Shown: positions 16,549 through 26,122 of the stretch, piece by piece
How the letters are laid out: the number at the start of each line of letters is the position of its first letter
How positions within the stretch are numbered: position 1 is the stretch's first letter
NCBI RefSeq assembly: GCF_019468465.1
Contig: NZ_CP080519.1
Span: forward strand, 7,495,001 to 7,559,000
DNA from: Amycolatopsis sp. DSM 110486
GTDB lineage: Bacteria > Actinomycetota > Actinomycetes > Mycobacteriales > Pseudonocardiaceae
Direction of reading: 5' to 3'
Length of the DNA: 64,000 bases
Notes under the pieces: model-generated
The model's input: only the letters and a program-made list of their open reading frames with translations
Told to the model about the DNA's origin: nothing
Databases searched by the model: none
Program-made: the position numbers and the translations under genes

Positions 16549-17117
16549 CGACAGAACGGGAACTGCTCGAGCAGGCCCTGGGCTCCCACCAGCCGCCGGT
16601 GTCGCTGGACTTCGAGGCGATCGAGGCGCAGGGGGCACGAGCGGTGCGGCGTCGCACCAAGCTGGCTCTGGCAGGCACTGCCGCCGCGGTGGTCCTCGTC
16701 GGACTGGGCGGGGCGGCGCTATTCACCAGCGGAACCCCGCAGACGGTGACCCCGGCCGCCGGCGGGCAGGTCACCACCGCGGCGCCGACCGAGCGCGAGA
16801 TCGCCTACTGCTACCAGAACGCGGACATCACCAGCAGCGCGGACGATCAGCACGTCGCCGTTGGCATCAGCGGCAACAGCGCCAACGGCCGCGGCGACAC
16901 GGCGGCCCACATCATGTCGTACTGCACCACCGCTTGGGCGAACGACTACTACCAGTGGCAGCAGCCCGGACTGCCCCGGGTCGTTCCTCCGCTCGTCGCG
17001 TGTGTCCTGACGTCCGCGGCCGTCAACATCGACCAGGCGGCGGTCGGCGCGGTCGGTGTGTTCCCCGGTGACGCGACAACGTGCGCTGCGATGGGCCTGC
17101 CCGTCGCGAAAATCTAG
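16545..17117 (+). CDS. Single-pass membrane protein, probable partner of the SigE-family sigma factor
   Basis: 190 residues; start overlaps the sigma-factor stop by four bases. Residues 1-45 are cytoplasmic and charged (EQALGSHQPPVSLDFEAIEAQG, then the RRRTK stop-transfer side). One membrane helix follows (about 40-65, LALAGTAAAVVLVGLGGAALF), then an extracytoplasmic domain of about 125 residues with four or more cysteines (YCYQN, SYCTTAW, ACVLT, TTCAAMG). This gene order is typical for SigE-family sigma factors and their membrane regulators. No zinc anti-sigma motif is visible, so an anti-sigma role is inferred from position only. Confidence 0.65.
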   Translation: MTTERELLEQALGSHQPPVSLDFEAIEAQGARAVRRRTKLALAGTAAAVVLVGLGGAALFTSGTPQTVTPAAGGQVTTAAPTEREIAYCYQNADITSSADDQHVAVGISGNSANGRGDTAAHIMSYCTTAWANDYYQWQQPGLPRVVPPLVACVLTSAAVNIDQAAVGAVGVFPGDATTCAAMGLPVAKI

Positions 17118-17364
17118 AGTCTTCGCGTTGGCCAAATCGCCGAACTTGTTCGCTATCTAGGTCGCACCCGGTTGGTTCTCGGCCTTCGTCGAACCCAAGT
17201 ACGCGCCCGGCACGCAGGTCCACTCCGGACGGTTGCGCCGATTGGTCGACGCCACTGGGCCACTTGCCCGCGACGTGTCGGTTTTTGTCGGAAACGTGTG
17301 ACAGCAGTGTGAATCACGGTCCGGATCGCTTGCCCGCGCGGGCCGACGTGCCGAGAATCCAGCG

Positions 17365-20238
17365 GTGATCGGCGAGGCGAGCGGGGTACACGTGGCAGCG
17401 GACGGGCCTGACCTCCCCGCGGTCGGCACGCCCCGGCTCATCGGCCGCGACGACGAGCTCGCCCGTCTCGCCGCAGCGCTCGCGTCGCCGCCGGGGGTGG
17501 TGCTGGTCTCGGGCGAGGCCGGCATCGGCAAGAGCCGGCTCGTGCGGGAGCTGTTGCCGGAGCCCGGTGTGCTCGTCGCGCGCTGCCCGCCGCTGCGGGA
17601 GGCGCTCACGCTGGGCCCGATCGTCGACGCGCTGCGCCAGGCGCGCCCCGGCGTCGCCGGCTTGGAGCTGAGCCCGCTGGCAGGCACGCTGCGGCCGTTG
17701 TTCCCGGAGTGGAACCTGCCGCCGGCGCCGGAGGCACTGGCCGACGCGGGCGCGGCCCGGCACCGCCTGCTGCGCGCGCTGGCCGAGCTGCTCGACCGCA
17801 TCGACGTCGACGTGCTCGTGGTCGAAGACGTGCACTGGGCCGACGAGACCACGCTGGAGTTCTTGCTGTTCCTCGCCGCCCGGCAAGAGCAGCGGCCGGG
17901 GCTCGTGCTCACCTACCGGCCCGACGAGGTCGGCGACGACAGCCTGCTGCTGCGGCTTTCCTCGCGCTACCCGCGCATCACCCTCGGCGCGCTCGACGTG
18001 GCCCAGACCGCGCAGCTGGTCTCGTCGATGCTGGGCGACGAGCGCGTGTCGGAGCCGTTCGCGCGGTTCCTGCACCGGCACACCGACGGGATCCCGTTCG
18101 CGCTCGAGGAATCCGTCCGGTTGCTGCGCGACCGCGCCGACCTCATCCGCCAGGGCGGTGAGTGGATCCGGCGTTCGCTCACCGACATCGCCGTGCCGCC
18201 GACGATCCGCGACGCGCTGGCCGAACGGCTCGTGCGGCTCATGCCCGACGCCCAGGCGGTGCTGCGGGCGTGCGCGGTGCTCGCGACCCCCGCGGCCGAA
18301 CGCGACGTCGTCGAGGTCTGCGGGCTGCCGGCCGGACGAGCGGGCACGGCGATCGACGAGGCCGCGCGCAGCGGGCTGCTCGTGGAGGACGAACGCGGGC
18401 GGCTCGGCTTCCGGCACCTGTTGGCCGCGAAGGCCGTGTACGACGGCATCGGCGGGCGCGAACGCCGCGAGTTGCACCGGCGTTCGGGCAAGGCGCTGTC
18501 GGCCTGGGACCCCGCGCCGGTCGCCGTGCTGGCGCACCACTTCCGCGAGGCGGGCGAGACGGAGAAGTGGTGCGAGTACGCGGAACGCGCGGCGGATCTC
18601 GCGCTCGCGTCCGGCGACCACCACACCGCCGTGTCCTTCCTCCACGGCCTGCTCGCCTCGCCCGCGCTGCCGCCGACGGCCGTAGCCCGACTTTCGCGCA
18701 AGACGCCGCTGTTCGCGTTCACCGGCTACCTCGGGCGGGTCGACCTCGTGCGGACGGTGCGCGGGGTGCTCGACAGCGCCGTGCTCGACCGGCGCGAGAC
18801 CGCGGAGATCCGCAGCCAGCTGGGCCGGTTGCTGATGCACGCCGGCGACTACGCCGAGGGCGCCGCCGAGCTGGAACGCGCGATCCCCGATCTGGCGGAC
18901 AACCCGGTCGCCGTCGCGCAGGCGATGTCCGTGCTCGGCCGGCCCGCCGGGGCGTCGTGGCCCGCGCAGGCGCACCGTGAGTGGCTGGACCGCGCCGACG
19001 CCGTCGTGCGCTCGGCCGTGCCGGAGGACGAGCTGCTGTCGTTCACGGTCGACCGCGCGACGGCGTTGCTCGAGATGGGCGACGAAGCCGGCTGGACGGT
19101 CGTGGACGCCCTGCCCGCGGACGACGCCCACGACCCGCTGCAGATCACCCGCGGCCTGCTCAACTACGGCGACGCCGCCCTGCAGTGGGGCCGCTACGCC
19201 GACGCGCGCGCCAAACTGACCCGGTCCGTCGAGCTCGCGGAGCGGCAGGGGTTGCAGCGGTTGCGCGACATGGGGCTCGCGACGCTGATCCGGCTCGACT
19301 GGCTGACCGGTTCGTGGCAGGGGCTGGCTTCGCGTGTCGCCGAGTTCGCGGATCTCGCGGAGGAACCGCTGATCCAGCTGGACACCACGATGGTGGGTGC
19401 GCTGCTGCAGTCGGCCACCGAGCCCGGCAGCGAGGCCGAGGTCGAGCGCAAGCTGACGCTGGTGTTCGACGCCGCCCGGCAACGCGGGATTGTCGACATG
19501 CCGCTCGAACCGGCCGCGGCGCTGGCCCGGCTGCACCTCGCGGCCGGGCGCCCGGAGCCGGCGCTGGTGGTCACCGAGGAACCGATGGCCGTGGTGGCGC
19601 GCAAGCAGATCTGGCTGTGGGCGGCGGAACTGGCGCCGGTGCGGGTCGAAGCGCTGCTGGCCGCCGGCCGGGTCAGCGAGGCTTCGGCGCTCGTCGGCGA
19701 GTTCGCCGCCGGTTACCCGGGTGCGACCGGCGCGGTCCACTGGTGCCGGGCGCTGCTCACCGAGGCCGCGGGCGACCACGCCGGCGCCGCGCGGGAGTGG
19801 GCCGATGCCGCTGCCGCGTGGGCCGCCTTGCCGCGACCGTACGACGCCCTGCTCGCGCGCGAACGTGCCGCACTGTGCCTGCTGGCCGGCGGTTCGAGCG
19901 CACCTGCGTTGGAACAGCTGGAAAAGCTGCACGCCGACTGCGTCGCGTTGGGCGCCTCCGCCGCCGCCTCCCGCGTCCGCGCCCACCTCCCCGGCGCCGC
20001 CGTGTGGCGCGGCGGCCGCCGCGGCTACGGCGACCAGCTGTCCCCCCGCGAGCTGGAAGTCGTGCGGCTCCTGCTGACGGGCCTCACCAACCCGGAGATC
20101 GCCCGGGTCCTGTCCCGCTCCCCGAAAACCGTGGCGGCCCAGCTGAACTCCGCGATGCGCAAACACCGCGTGTCCTCCCGCACGGCGCTCGCGGTGAGCG
20201 CCACCCAGGCCGGCATCACCCCGGCGACGGCGGACTGA
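17365..20238 (+). CDS. LAL-type LuxR-family transcriptional regulator
   Basis: 957 residues, GTG start. The N-terminal AAA domain has Walker A VSGEAGIGKSRL (near 48-58) and Walker B VLVVEDVHWADETTLEFLLF (near 149-168). A long helical, TPR-like middle follows. The C-terminal 65 residues are a LuxR helix-turn-helix: LSPRELEVVRLLLTGLTNPEIA, then SRSPKTVAAQL. Proteins of this size are ATP-dependent activators of secondary-metabolite or sugar-use genes. The 247 bp upstream hold no other gene. The target may be the secreted S53/kelch protein downstream, but nothing in the sequence proves it. Confidence 0.9.
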   Translation: MIGEASGVHVAADGPDLPAVGTPRLIGRDDELARLAAALASPPGVVLVSGEAGIGKSRLVRELLPEPGVLVARCPPLREALTLGPIVDALRQARPGVAGLELSPLAGTLRPLFPEWNLPPAPEALADAGAARHRLLRALAELLDRIDVDVLVVEDVHWADETTLEFLLFLAARQEQRPGLVLTYRPDEVGDDSLLLRLSSRYPRITLGALDVAQTAQLVSSMLGDERVSEPFARFLHRHTDGIPFALEESVRLLRDRADLIRQGGEWIRRSLTDIAVPPTIRDALAERLVRLMPDAQAVLRACAVLATPAAERDVVEVCGLPAGRAGTAIDEAARSGLLVEDERGRLGFRHLLAAKAVYDGIGGRERRELHRRSGKALSAWDPAPVAVLAHHFREAGETEKWCEYAERAADLALASGDHHTAVSFLHGLLASPALPPTAVARLSRKTPLFAFTGYLGRVDLVRTVRGVLDSAVLDRRETAEIRSQLGRLLMHAGDYAEGAAELERAIPDLADNPVAVAQAMSVLGRPAGASWPAQAHREWLDRADAVVRSAVPEDELLSFTVDRATALLEMGDEAGWTVVDALPADDAHDPLQITRGLLNYGDAALQWGRYADARAKLTRSVELAERQGLQRLRDMGLATLIRLDWLTGSWQGLASRVAEFADLAEEPLIQLDTTMVGALLQSATEPGSEAEVERKLTLVFDAARQRGIVDMPLEPAAALARLHLAAGRPEPALVVTEEPMAVVARKQIWLWAAELAPVRVEALLAAGRVSEASALVGEFAAGYPGATGAVHWCRALLTEAAGDHAGAAREWADAAAAWAALPRPYDALLARERAALCLLAGGSSAPALEQLEKLHADCVALGASAAASRVRAHLPGAAVWRGGRRGYGDQLSPRELEVVRLLLTGLTNPEIARVLSRSPKTVAAQLNSAMRKHRVSSRTALAVSATQAGITPATAD

Positions 20239-20646
20239 ACCAGCGCCGATCACGGGGCCGACCACCCGGCGACGGCCGGAACGTGATGCCGAGGGGAGCC
20301 GGCCGACCGCGCCGACTGAACCAAGTGGCGGACCGGCTGGCCCGGAGCCGTGGACTAAGCAAGCGCGGGCGGGAGATTAGGTCATCCGCCCAATCGCGAA
20401 CGGAGCGTGTGCGCCCCGATACTTCGCCGGTGAACGCGACGAGACCCGGCGATGACCGTCCGGTGGACGGCACCGCGGTACCCCGGCCCGACGCGGGAAC
20501 GGATCCCCACCCCACCACCGCGGATCCCGCCGACGCCGCACCGGCGCCCGGCGATCGGTCCGACCGGGCAGCCGACGAAGCCGGGCGCGACCTGCCCGCG
20601 GGGTACGAACCCCTGTGACTGCCCGGGCGAACGGAAAGGTTATCCC
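20239..20646. other. Gene-free stretch before the S53/kelch gene
   Basis: 408 bp. A Pro/Asp-rich frame of 62 codons (GTG at 20430 to TGA at 20618) is open but lacks a ribosome-binding site and resembles no protein I know. The long frame starting at 20452 runs into the S53 gene but its first 65 codons do not look like a signal peptide. The sequence ends with GGAAAGG at 20632, the ribosome-binding site of the next gene. No clear promoter or operator was recognised. Confidence 0.5.
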
Positions 20647-23600
20647 TTGAGAGTCCCCCGGGGGCGCCTGCTGGCGCTCATCCTCCCGGTGCTGGCCGGC
20701 CTGGCGCTGGTCGTCGGCATCACCCAACCCGGCACGACACAATCCGGCGCGTCACAATCGCAACCGTCCGCGAACGCGCTCGCCACCGGCGGGCAGGCCG
20801 TGCTCGACGCGGCCAACACCTCCGGCGACGCGAAGCCCGTCGCCGCCGACAAGGCCACCCGGACGGCCACCGGCAAGACCGCCGCGAAGGCGCCGAAGGC
20901 GCTCTACGCGCCGACCGGCTGCAACCCCGCCAAGCCGAAGCCGCACACCGTCACGTGCAACTCGCTGTTCAAGGCGGGCAAGGACCTGCGCCCGCTGACC
21001 AGCAACGCCGGCCCGCTGCCGGACTCGCTCGGCCCGGCCGACATCAAGGCCGCCTACGACCTGCCCGACGGCGGCGCGGGTAAGACCGTCGCCATCATCG
21101 ACGCGCTCGGCGACTCCCACGCCGAGGCCGACCTCGCCGTGTACCGCGCGCAGTACGGCCTCCCGCCGTGCACCACGGACAACGGCTGCTTCCGCAAGGT
21201 GGACCAGAACGGCGGCGTGGCTTACCCGGCCGACGACGACGGCTGGGCGCAGGAGACCGCGCTCGACCTCGACGCCGTCTCCGCCGCGTGCCCCGCGTGC
21301 CACATCCTGCTCGTCGAGGGCGCCTCCACGAGCCCGTACGACATCGTGGTCGGTGTGGACACCGCCGTGCGCCTGGGCGCGAAGTTCGTCTCGAACTCCT
21401 ACGGCATCGACGGTGAAGACCCCGAAGAGGGCACGCTCGACTCGCACTACACCGTGCCGGGCGTCGCGATGGTCGCCTCGACCGGTGACCACGCCTACGG
21501 CCTGCAGGACTGGCCCGCCGCCAACCCGAACGTCGTCGCCGCCGGCGGCACGAACCTCTACCGCGACCCGGCGAACCCGCGCGGCTGGAGCGAGCAGGCC
21601 TGGTCCGACGCCGGCTCCGGCTGCTCCCCGTACGAGCCGAAGCCCGAATACCAGCAGGAACTCGCGACCGGCTGCGCGAACCGCGCCATCGCCGACGTCT
21701 CCGCCATCGCCGACCCGGCGAGCGGCTTCGGAATCTATGACTCCGGCAAGACGGGTGGCTGGGGCCAGGTGGGCGGCACGAGCCTGTCCTCGCCGCTGAT
21801 CGCCTCGATGTTCGCCCTCGCCGGCGACCCGCGTCCGGGCACGAACCCCGCGACCTACGCCTACTTCAACCACGGCAACGACCTCTACGACGTCACCGAG
21901 GGCACCAACGGCTCGTGCGGCGGGGTGCTGTGCACTGCCGGCGCGGGCTGGGACGGCCCCACCGGCCTCGGCTCGCCCCACGGCGTCGCGACCCTCGCCT
22001 ACACTCCACAAGGGACGGTCGCCGGGCACGTCCGCGACACCGCGGGCACGCCGATCGCCGGCGCCACGGTGACCGCCACCGGCAAGGGCACCGGCAACGT
22101 CTACCACGCCACGACCGACGACCAGGGCGCCTACCACCTCGCCGTCGCCGCCGACTCCTACCAGATCGCGGTCACCCGCTTCGGCTACGAGAACGGCAGC
22201 GGTGAGCTGTCCCTCGTGGACGGTCAGGCCACCACCTCCGACTACGCCGTCGCGAAGATCGCCACGCAGGCGGTGTCGGGCACCGTGACCGACGGCTCCG
22301 GCCACGGCTGGCCGCTGTACGCGAAGATCACCGTCGACGGTTACCCCGGCGGCGCGATTTACACCGACCCGTTCTCCGGCCACTACAGCGTCGACCTGCC
22401 GCAGGGCGCGGCCTACCAGCTGCACGTCTCCGCGGTGCAGCCCGGGTACCAGCCGATCGACAAGCAGGTGACCGTCGCCGATTCGGGCGTGCGGCAGAAC
22501 TTCACCGCCGTCGTCGACTCGAACGCGTGCACCGCGCTCGGTTACGGCCACGCCGCGCTGACCCGCTTCGACGGCTGGCTCGGCACCACCCCGAAGGACG
22601 GGTGGACCGTGACGAACGCCGACCCGGCTTCGACGGGCTGGACGTTCGACAACGGCATCGAGCTGTTCAACTTCATCAGCAGCGGCAACTACGCGCTCGC
22701 CAGCCCGATCACCCGCGACGGAAAGGCGGAGGACACCACGTTCCTCTCACCGGTCCTCGACCTGACCGGCGACGACGCCCCGGTGCTGTCGTTCGGCGGC
22801 GTGTACGTGCCGGACGGGAACAGCGCGTTCGACGCCGATCTGTCCCTCGACGGCGGTGCCACGTGGAGCCCGCTGGCGCACCACACCACCGACCTCGTGC
22901 AAACGCAGGTGTCGATGCCGCTGCCGCAGGCCGCGGGCAAGGACTCCGTGCGCGTGCGGTTCCACTTCCAGGGTGCCGGGAACTCGCTCGCCGAGCTCGA
23001 CGACGTGGTCGTCGGTTCGTGCACGGCCGGCGACGGCGGCCTGGTCGCCGGTGTGGTCACCGACGCCAACAACGGCCGGCCGCTCAACGACGTCACGGTG
23101 GCCGACTCGGCCGCTGCGGCCCGCTCCGCGGTCAGCTCGCCCACGCCTGACGACGCCGCGCTGGCGGACGGTTTCTACGAGCTGTTCGACACCACCGGTG
23201 CGCACCAGTACACGGCGAGCCTGCCGCGGTACTCGTCACCGGCGTTGTCGACGACAACCGGCCTGAACTCCGTGGCCCGCCTGGACGTCAAGCTCAAGGC
23301 CGGGCAGCTGGCGGTCGGCTCGACCGCGCTGGCCGTGAGCAAGACGATGGGCCAGGTCGCGAACCAGACGGTGAAGCTCACCAACACCGGCACGGCACCG
23401 GTGCACGTGTCGCTCGGCGAGCACGTCACCGGATTCACCGGGGTCGACCCGTCGGCGGCGGCCGGCTGGCAGCCGCTGGCGAACGTCCCGGAGTTCACCT
23501 ACGAAAGCGCGCTCGGCGGTTACCAGGGCAAGATCTACAGCGCGGGCGGCATGCCCATGCACATGCTCTCGCCCTCGGCCCGCAGCTACGTTTACGATCC

Positions 23601-24822
23601 GGTCACCGCCGCGTGGTCGCCGATCGCGGACATGCCGGAGCCGGTGATGCGTGGTGCGGCGGCGTTCCTGGACGGTTCGCTGTACGTCGTCGGCGGGGCC
23701 GGGATGCCCGGCCTCCTGTCCACGACGTACGCCTACCACCCGCAGACGAACACCTGGTCGCGGCTGGCGGACCTGCCGGCGAAGCTCTACGGCGCCACCG
23801 CCGCCACTCTCGGCGGGAAGCTGTACGTGGTCGGCGGCTGCGCGAGTGTGTGCGGCAAGGACCCGGTGAAGACGGCGTTCGTCTACGACCCGGCGCGCAA
23901 CGTCTGGTCGGCACTGCCCGACTACCCGGAGGCCGAGAGCGACGCGGCCTGCGCCGGTATCCACGGTGAGATCGTGTGCGCCGGCGGGTACATCGGTGGC
24001 GTCACGAACATCAAGTCGACCTACGTGTTCAAGCCGGGCAGCGCCGCGTGGACGAAGGTCGCCGACGCGCCGTACGAGGTCTCCCAGATGGCCTACAGCG
24101 GGGCGAACGGCCGCCTGCAGCTCGCCGGTGGCGAGACCGGCACCGGCACGGTCGTGTCCCAGGCCGGCGAGACCGCGCACACCATCGAGTACGACCCGGT
24201 GAGCGACAAGTGGTCGTCGCTGCCGGACCTGCCGCAGGAGTACTACGGCGGCGGGCGCGGGGCGTGTGCGCTCTACCAGGTCGGTTCGTTCGTGCCGGCG
24301 CTGCGCACCACGGCGATGCTGCCGGGCTACGACCAATGCGGTGACGACGACGCCGGCTGGCTCTCCGAAGGCAGCACCGAACTGGACCTCGCACCCGGCG
24401 CCACCGCGAAGGTCGCGGTGACCGTCGACTCCGGCAAGGTCACACAGCCCGGCAAGTACACGGCGACGATCACGCTCGACACCGACTCGCCCTACGCGGT
24501 GGCGGCCCTGCCTGTCACGCTGCAGGCCACGCCGCCCAAGGCGTGGGGTGAGCTCACGGGCACGGTCACCGACACCGCGTCCGGTGCTCCGGTGGCCGAC
24601 GCCACGGTGCAGGTCTGCACGATGGTCCACAATGGAGTGTGCGGTGAGGTCTCGTACACCCTCAAGACCGACGCGCAGGGCCACTACCGGCTGTGGCTGG
24701 ACAAGGGGTACAACCCGCTGATGGTCACGGTCGCCGCCAACGGGTACCAGCCGCAGTTCCGGCAGGTGAAGGTGACGGCGGGCACGGCCACTGTGAACGA
24801 CGTGGCCTTGCCGAAGATCTAG
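20647..24822 (+). CDS. Secreted S53 (sedolisin)-type peptidase with carboxypeptidase-regulatory-like and kelch repeats
   Basis: 1391 residues from a TTG at 20647 with GGAAAGG seven bases upstream; this start gives a good signal peptide (RVPRGRLLALILPVLAGLALVV). The S53 domain spans about 110-400: Glu203 and Asp207 in WAQETALDLDAV form the acid pair, Asp281 in ASTGDH is the oxyanion residue and Ser379 in GGTSLSSP the nucleophile, so it looks active. Two regulatory-like beta domains follow (about 455-620), then a jelly-roll-like domain (about 625-795), another regulatory-like segment, kelch repeats (about 955-1200, with repeated VVGG and YDP..W) and a final regulatory-like domain. Likely an extracellular protease; kelch and beta domains may bind substrate. 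Confidence 0.85.
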   Translation: MRVPRGRLLALILPVLAGLALVVGITQPGTTQSGASQSQPSANALATGGQAVLDAANTSGDAKPVAADKATRTATGKTAAKAPKALYAPTGCNPAKPKPHTVTCNSLFKAGKDLRPLTSNAGPLPDSLGPADIKAAYDLPDGGAGKTVAIIDALGDSHAEADLAVYRAQYGLPPCTTDNGCFRKVDQNGGVAYPADDDGWAQETALDLDAVSAACPACHILLVEGASTSPYDIVVGVDTAVRLGAKFVSNSYGIDGEDPEEGTLDSHYTVPGVAMVASTGDHAYGLQDWPAANPNVVAAGGTNLYRDPANPRGWSEQAWSDAGSGCSPYEPKPEYQQELATGCANRAIADVSAIADPASGFGIYDSGKTGGWGQVGGTSLSSPLIASMFALAGDPRPGTNPATYAYFNHGNDLYDVTEGTNGSCGGVLCTAGAGWDGPTGLGSPHGVATLAYTPQGTVAGHVRDTAGTPIAGATVTATGKGTGNVYHATTDDQGAYHLAVAADSYQIAVTRFGYENGSGELSLVDGQATTSDYAVAKIATQAVSGTVTDGSGHGWPLYAKITVDGYPGGAIYTDPFSGHYSVDLPQGAAYQLHVSAVQPGYQPIDKQVTVADSGVRQNFTAVVDSNACTALGYGHAALTRFDGWLGTTPKDGWTVTNADPASTGWTFDNGIELFNFISSGNYALASPITRDGKAEDTTFLSPVLDLTGDDAPVLSFGGVYVPDGNSAFDADLSLDGGATWSPLAHHTTDLVQTQVSMPLPQAAGKDSVRVRFHFQGAGNSLAELDDVVVGSCTAGDGGLVAGVVTDANNGRPLNDVTVADSAAAARSAVSSPTPDDAALADGFYELFDTTGAHQYTASLPRYSSPALSTTTGLNSVARLDVKLKAGQLAVGSTALAVSKTMGQVANQTVKLTNTGTAPVHVSLGEHVTGFTGVDPSAAAGWQPLANVPEFTYESALGGYQGKIYSAGGMPMHMLSPSARSYVYDPVTAAWSPIADMPEPVMRGAAAFLDGSLYVVGGAGMPGLLSTTYAYHPQTNTWSRLADLPAKLYGATAATLGGKLYVVGGCASVCGKDPVKTAFVYDPARNVWSALPDYPEAESDAACAGIHGEIVCAGGYIGGVTNIKSTYVFKPGSAAWTKVADAPYEVSQMAYSGANGRLQLAGGETGTGTVVSQAGETAHTIEYDPVSDKWSSLPDLPQEYYGGGRGACALYQVGSFVPALRTTAMLPGYDQCGDDDAGWLSEGSTELDLAPGATAKVAVTVDSGKVTQPGKYTATITLDTDSPYAVAALPVTLQATPPKAWGELTGTVTDTASGAPVADATVQVCTMVHNGVCGEVSYTLKTDAQGHYRLWLDKGYNPLMVTVAANGYQPQFRQVKVTAGTATVNDVALPKI

Positions 24823-24837
24823 GCGCGGCAAGGAAAA

Positions 24838-24881
24838 CCGAAGCGGTCCCACCCGGCATCCCCCGGGTGGGGCCGCTTCGG
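24838..24881. terminator. Bidirectional hairpin terminator
   Basis: CCGAAGCGG-T-CCCACCC pairs with GGGTGGG-G-CCGCTTCGG around an 8-11 base loop. It lies between the stops of the convergent S53/kelch and acyl-CoA dehydrogenase genes, so it can end both transcripts. Confidence 0.8.
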
Positions 24882-24891
24882 CGGGTCGGTC

Positions 24892-26067
24892 TCAGTACGA
24901 CTTGGGCAGCCCGAGCACGTGCGTGGAGACGTAGTTCAGCACCATCTCCTGGCTCACCGGCGCGATCCGCAGCAGGCGGGCTTCACGGAAGTAACGCTCG
25001 ACGTGGTACTCCTTCGCGTAGCCCATGCCGCCGAGGGTCTGCATCGCGCGATCGGCGGCCTGGAACCCCGCGTCGGCGCAGAGCCACTTGGCCATGTTGG
25101 CCTCGCGCCCGCACGAGAGGCCCTGGTCGTAACGCCAGGCGGCGTTGCGTGCCATGAGCGCGGCGGCGTCGAGGCGCGTCTGGGCTTCGGCGAGCGGGAA
25201 CGCGATGCCCTGGTTCTGCCCGATCGGCCGGTCGAACACGATGCGCTCGCGCGCGTAGGCCACGGCGCGGTCCACGGCGGCGCGGCCGAGGCCGAGGGCT
25301 TCGTGGGCGAGCAGGATGCGTTCGGGGTTCAGTCCGTCGAGCAGGTAACGGAAACCCTGGCCTTCCTCGCCGATGCGGGCCGACGCGGGCACTCGCAGGT
25401 CGTCGATCGCGACCTCGTAGGAGCTGACGGCGTTGCGGCCCATCTTCGGGATCGCGTTCAGCGTGATCGCTTCCGGATCGACGTCCACGAGGAACAACGA
25501 CATGCCGTCGGTGGGCCGCTCGACGTCCTCGAGCGGGGTGGTGCGCGCGATGAGCACCATCTTCTGCGACTGGCCGGCCTTGGTGATCCAGACCTTGCGG
25601 CCGTTGATCACGTAACTGTCGCCGTCGCGGCGGGCGAAGGTGCGGATGCGCGTGGTGTCGGTGCCGGCGTCCGGTTCGGTCACGCCGAAGCAGACGTGCA
25701 GTGAGCCGTCGGCGGCGCGGGGGAGGATTTCCTCGCGCAGGGCGGCGCTGCCGTGTTTCACGATGGTGTTGAGGCCGAAGATCGTGAGATGCATGGTGCT
25801 GCACCCGTTCATCCCGGCGCCGGACGCCGCGACTTCTTCGAGCAGCAGCGCGGCTTCGAAGATCCCGAGCCCGCCGCCGCCGTACTCCTCGGGGATCGCG
25901 ATGCCGAGCCAGCCGGCGTCGGCGAACGCGGTGTAGAAGGCCCACGGGAACTCACCCTCGGCATCGCAACGCGCCCAGTACTCGTCAGGGAACTTCGCCG
26001 CCAGCTCGCGGGCGCCCCGGCGCAGTGCTTCCTGGTCTTCGGTCAGCCCGAAGTCCACGAGCTCCAC
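24892..26067 (-). CDS. Acyl-CoA dehydrogenase
   Basis: 391 residues. FAD-dependent alpha-beta desaturation of an acyl-CoA. The three-domain fold is clear: ACAD N-terminus (FGLTEDQEALRRGARELA), the CFGVTEPDAGTDTTRIRT and VWITKAG FAD-binding segments, and the C-terminal GGMGYAKEYHVERYFREARL. The base position of medium-chain enzymes (IYEGT) reads IAPVS here, so the base is probably Glu249 in GLNPER, as in isovaleryl-CoA and long-chain enzymes. It is the last gene of the minus-strand run and starts 43 bp after the GntR gene. It would fit oxidation of an acyl group released by the upstream acylase. Confidence 0.9.
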   Translation of the reverse strand: MELVDFGLTEDQEALRRGARELAAKFPDEYWARCDAEGEFPWAFYTAFADAGWLGIAIPEEYGGGGLGIFEAALLLEEVAASGAGMNGCSTMHLTIFGLNTIVKHGSAALREEILPRAADGSLHVCFGVTEPDAGTDTTRIRTFARRDGDSYVINGRKVWITKAGQSQKMVLIARTTPLEDVERPTDGMSLFLVDVDPEAITLNAIPKMGRNAVSSYEVAIDDLRVPASARIGEEGQGFRYLLDGLNPERILLAHEALGLGRAAVDRAVAYARERIVFDRPIGQNQGIAFPLAEAQTRLDAAALMARNAAWRYDQGLSCGREANMAKWLCADAGFQAADRAMQTLGGMGYAKEYHVERYFREARLLRIAPVSQEMVLNYVSTHVLGLPKSY

Positions 26068-26086
26068 CTCCGTGTGTCGTTATGAC

Positions 26087-26122
26087 GGCAGTTTTATTCG
26101 GGCAGTTTTTTTATTCGGGCAG
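26087..26122. repeat. Short duplication of the GntR gene's end
   Basis: On the plus strand GGCAGTTTTATTCG (26087) is followed by GGCAGTTTTTTTATTCG (26101) and a third GGCAG. On the minus strand this repeats the last codons CTGCCCGAATAA of the GntR gene, so the Leu-Pro-Glu-stop sequence occurs twice. It looks like replication slippage over a T run. Confidence 0.6.

Noticed and set aside
17161..17301. A short plus-strand frame after the sigma-factor partner gene that reads like a protein piece (WFSAFVEPKYAPG)
   Set aside because: No start codon or ribosome-binding site, and no family recognised; could be a gene remnant but there is too little to support it.
17314..20265. A 983-codon open frame on the minus strand opposite the LAL regulator
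   Set aside because: Its composition (Arg, Gly, Val, Gln, His) is that of a reverse shadow of GC-rich coding DNA; the plus-strand frame has Walker and LuxR motifs.
20430..20618. 62-codon Pro/Asp-rich frame before the S53 gene
   Set aside because: No ribosome-binding site and no similarity; not called as a gene.
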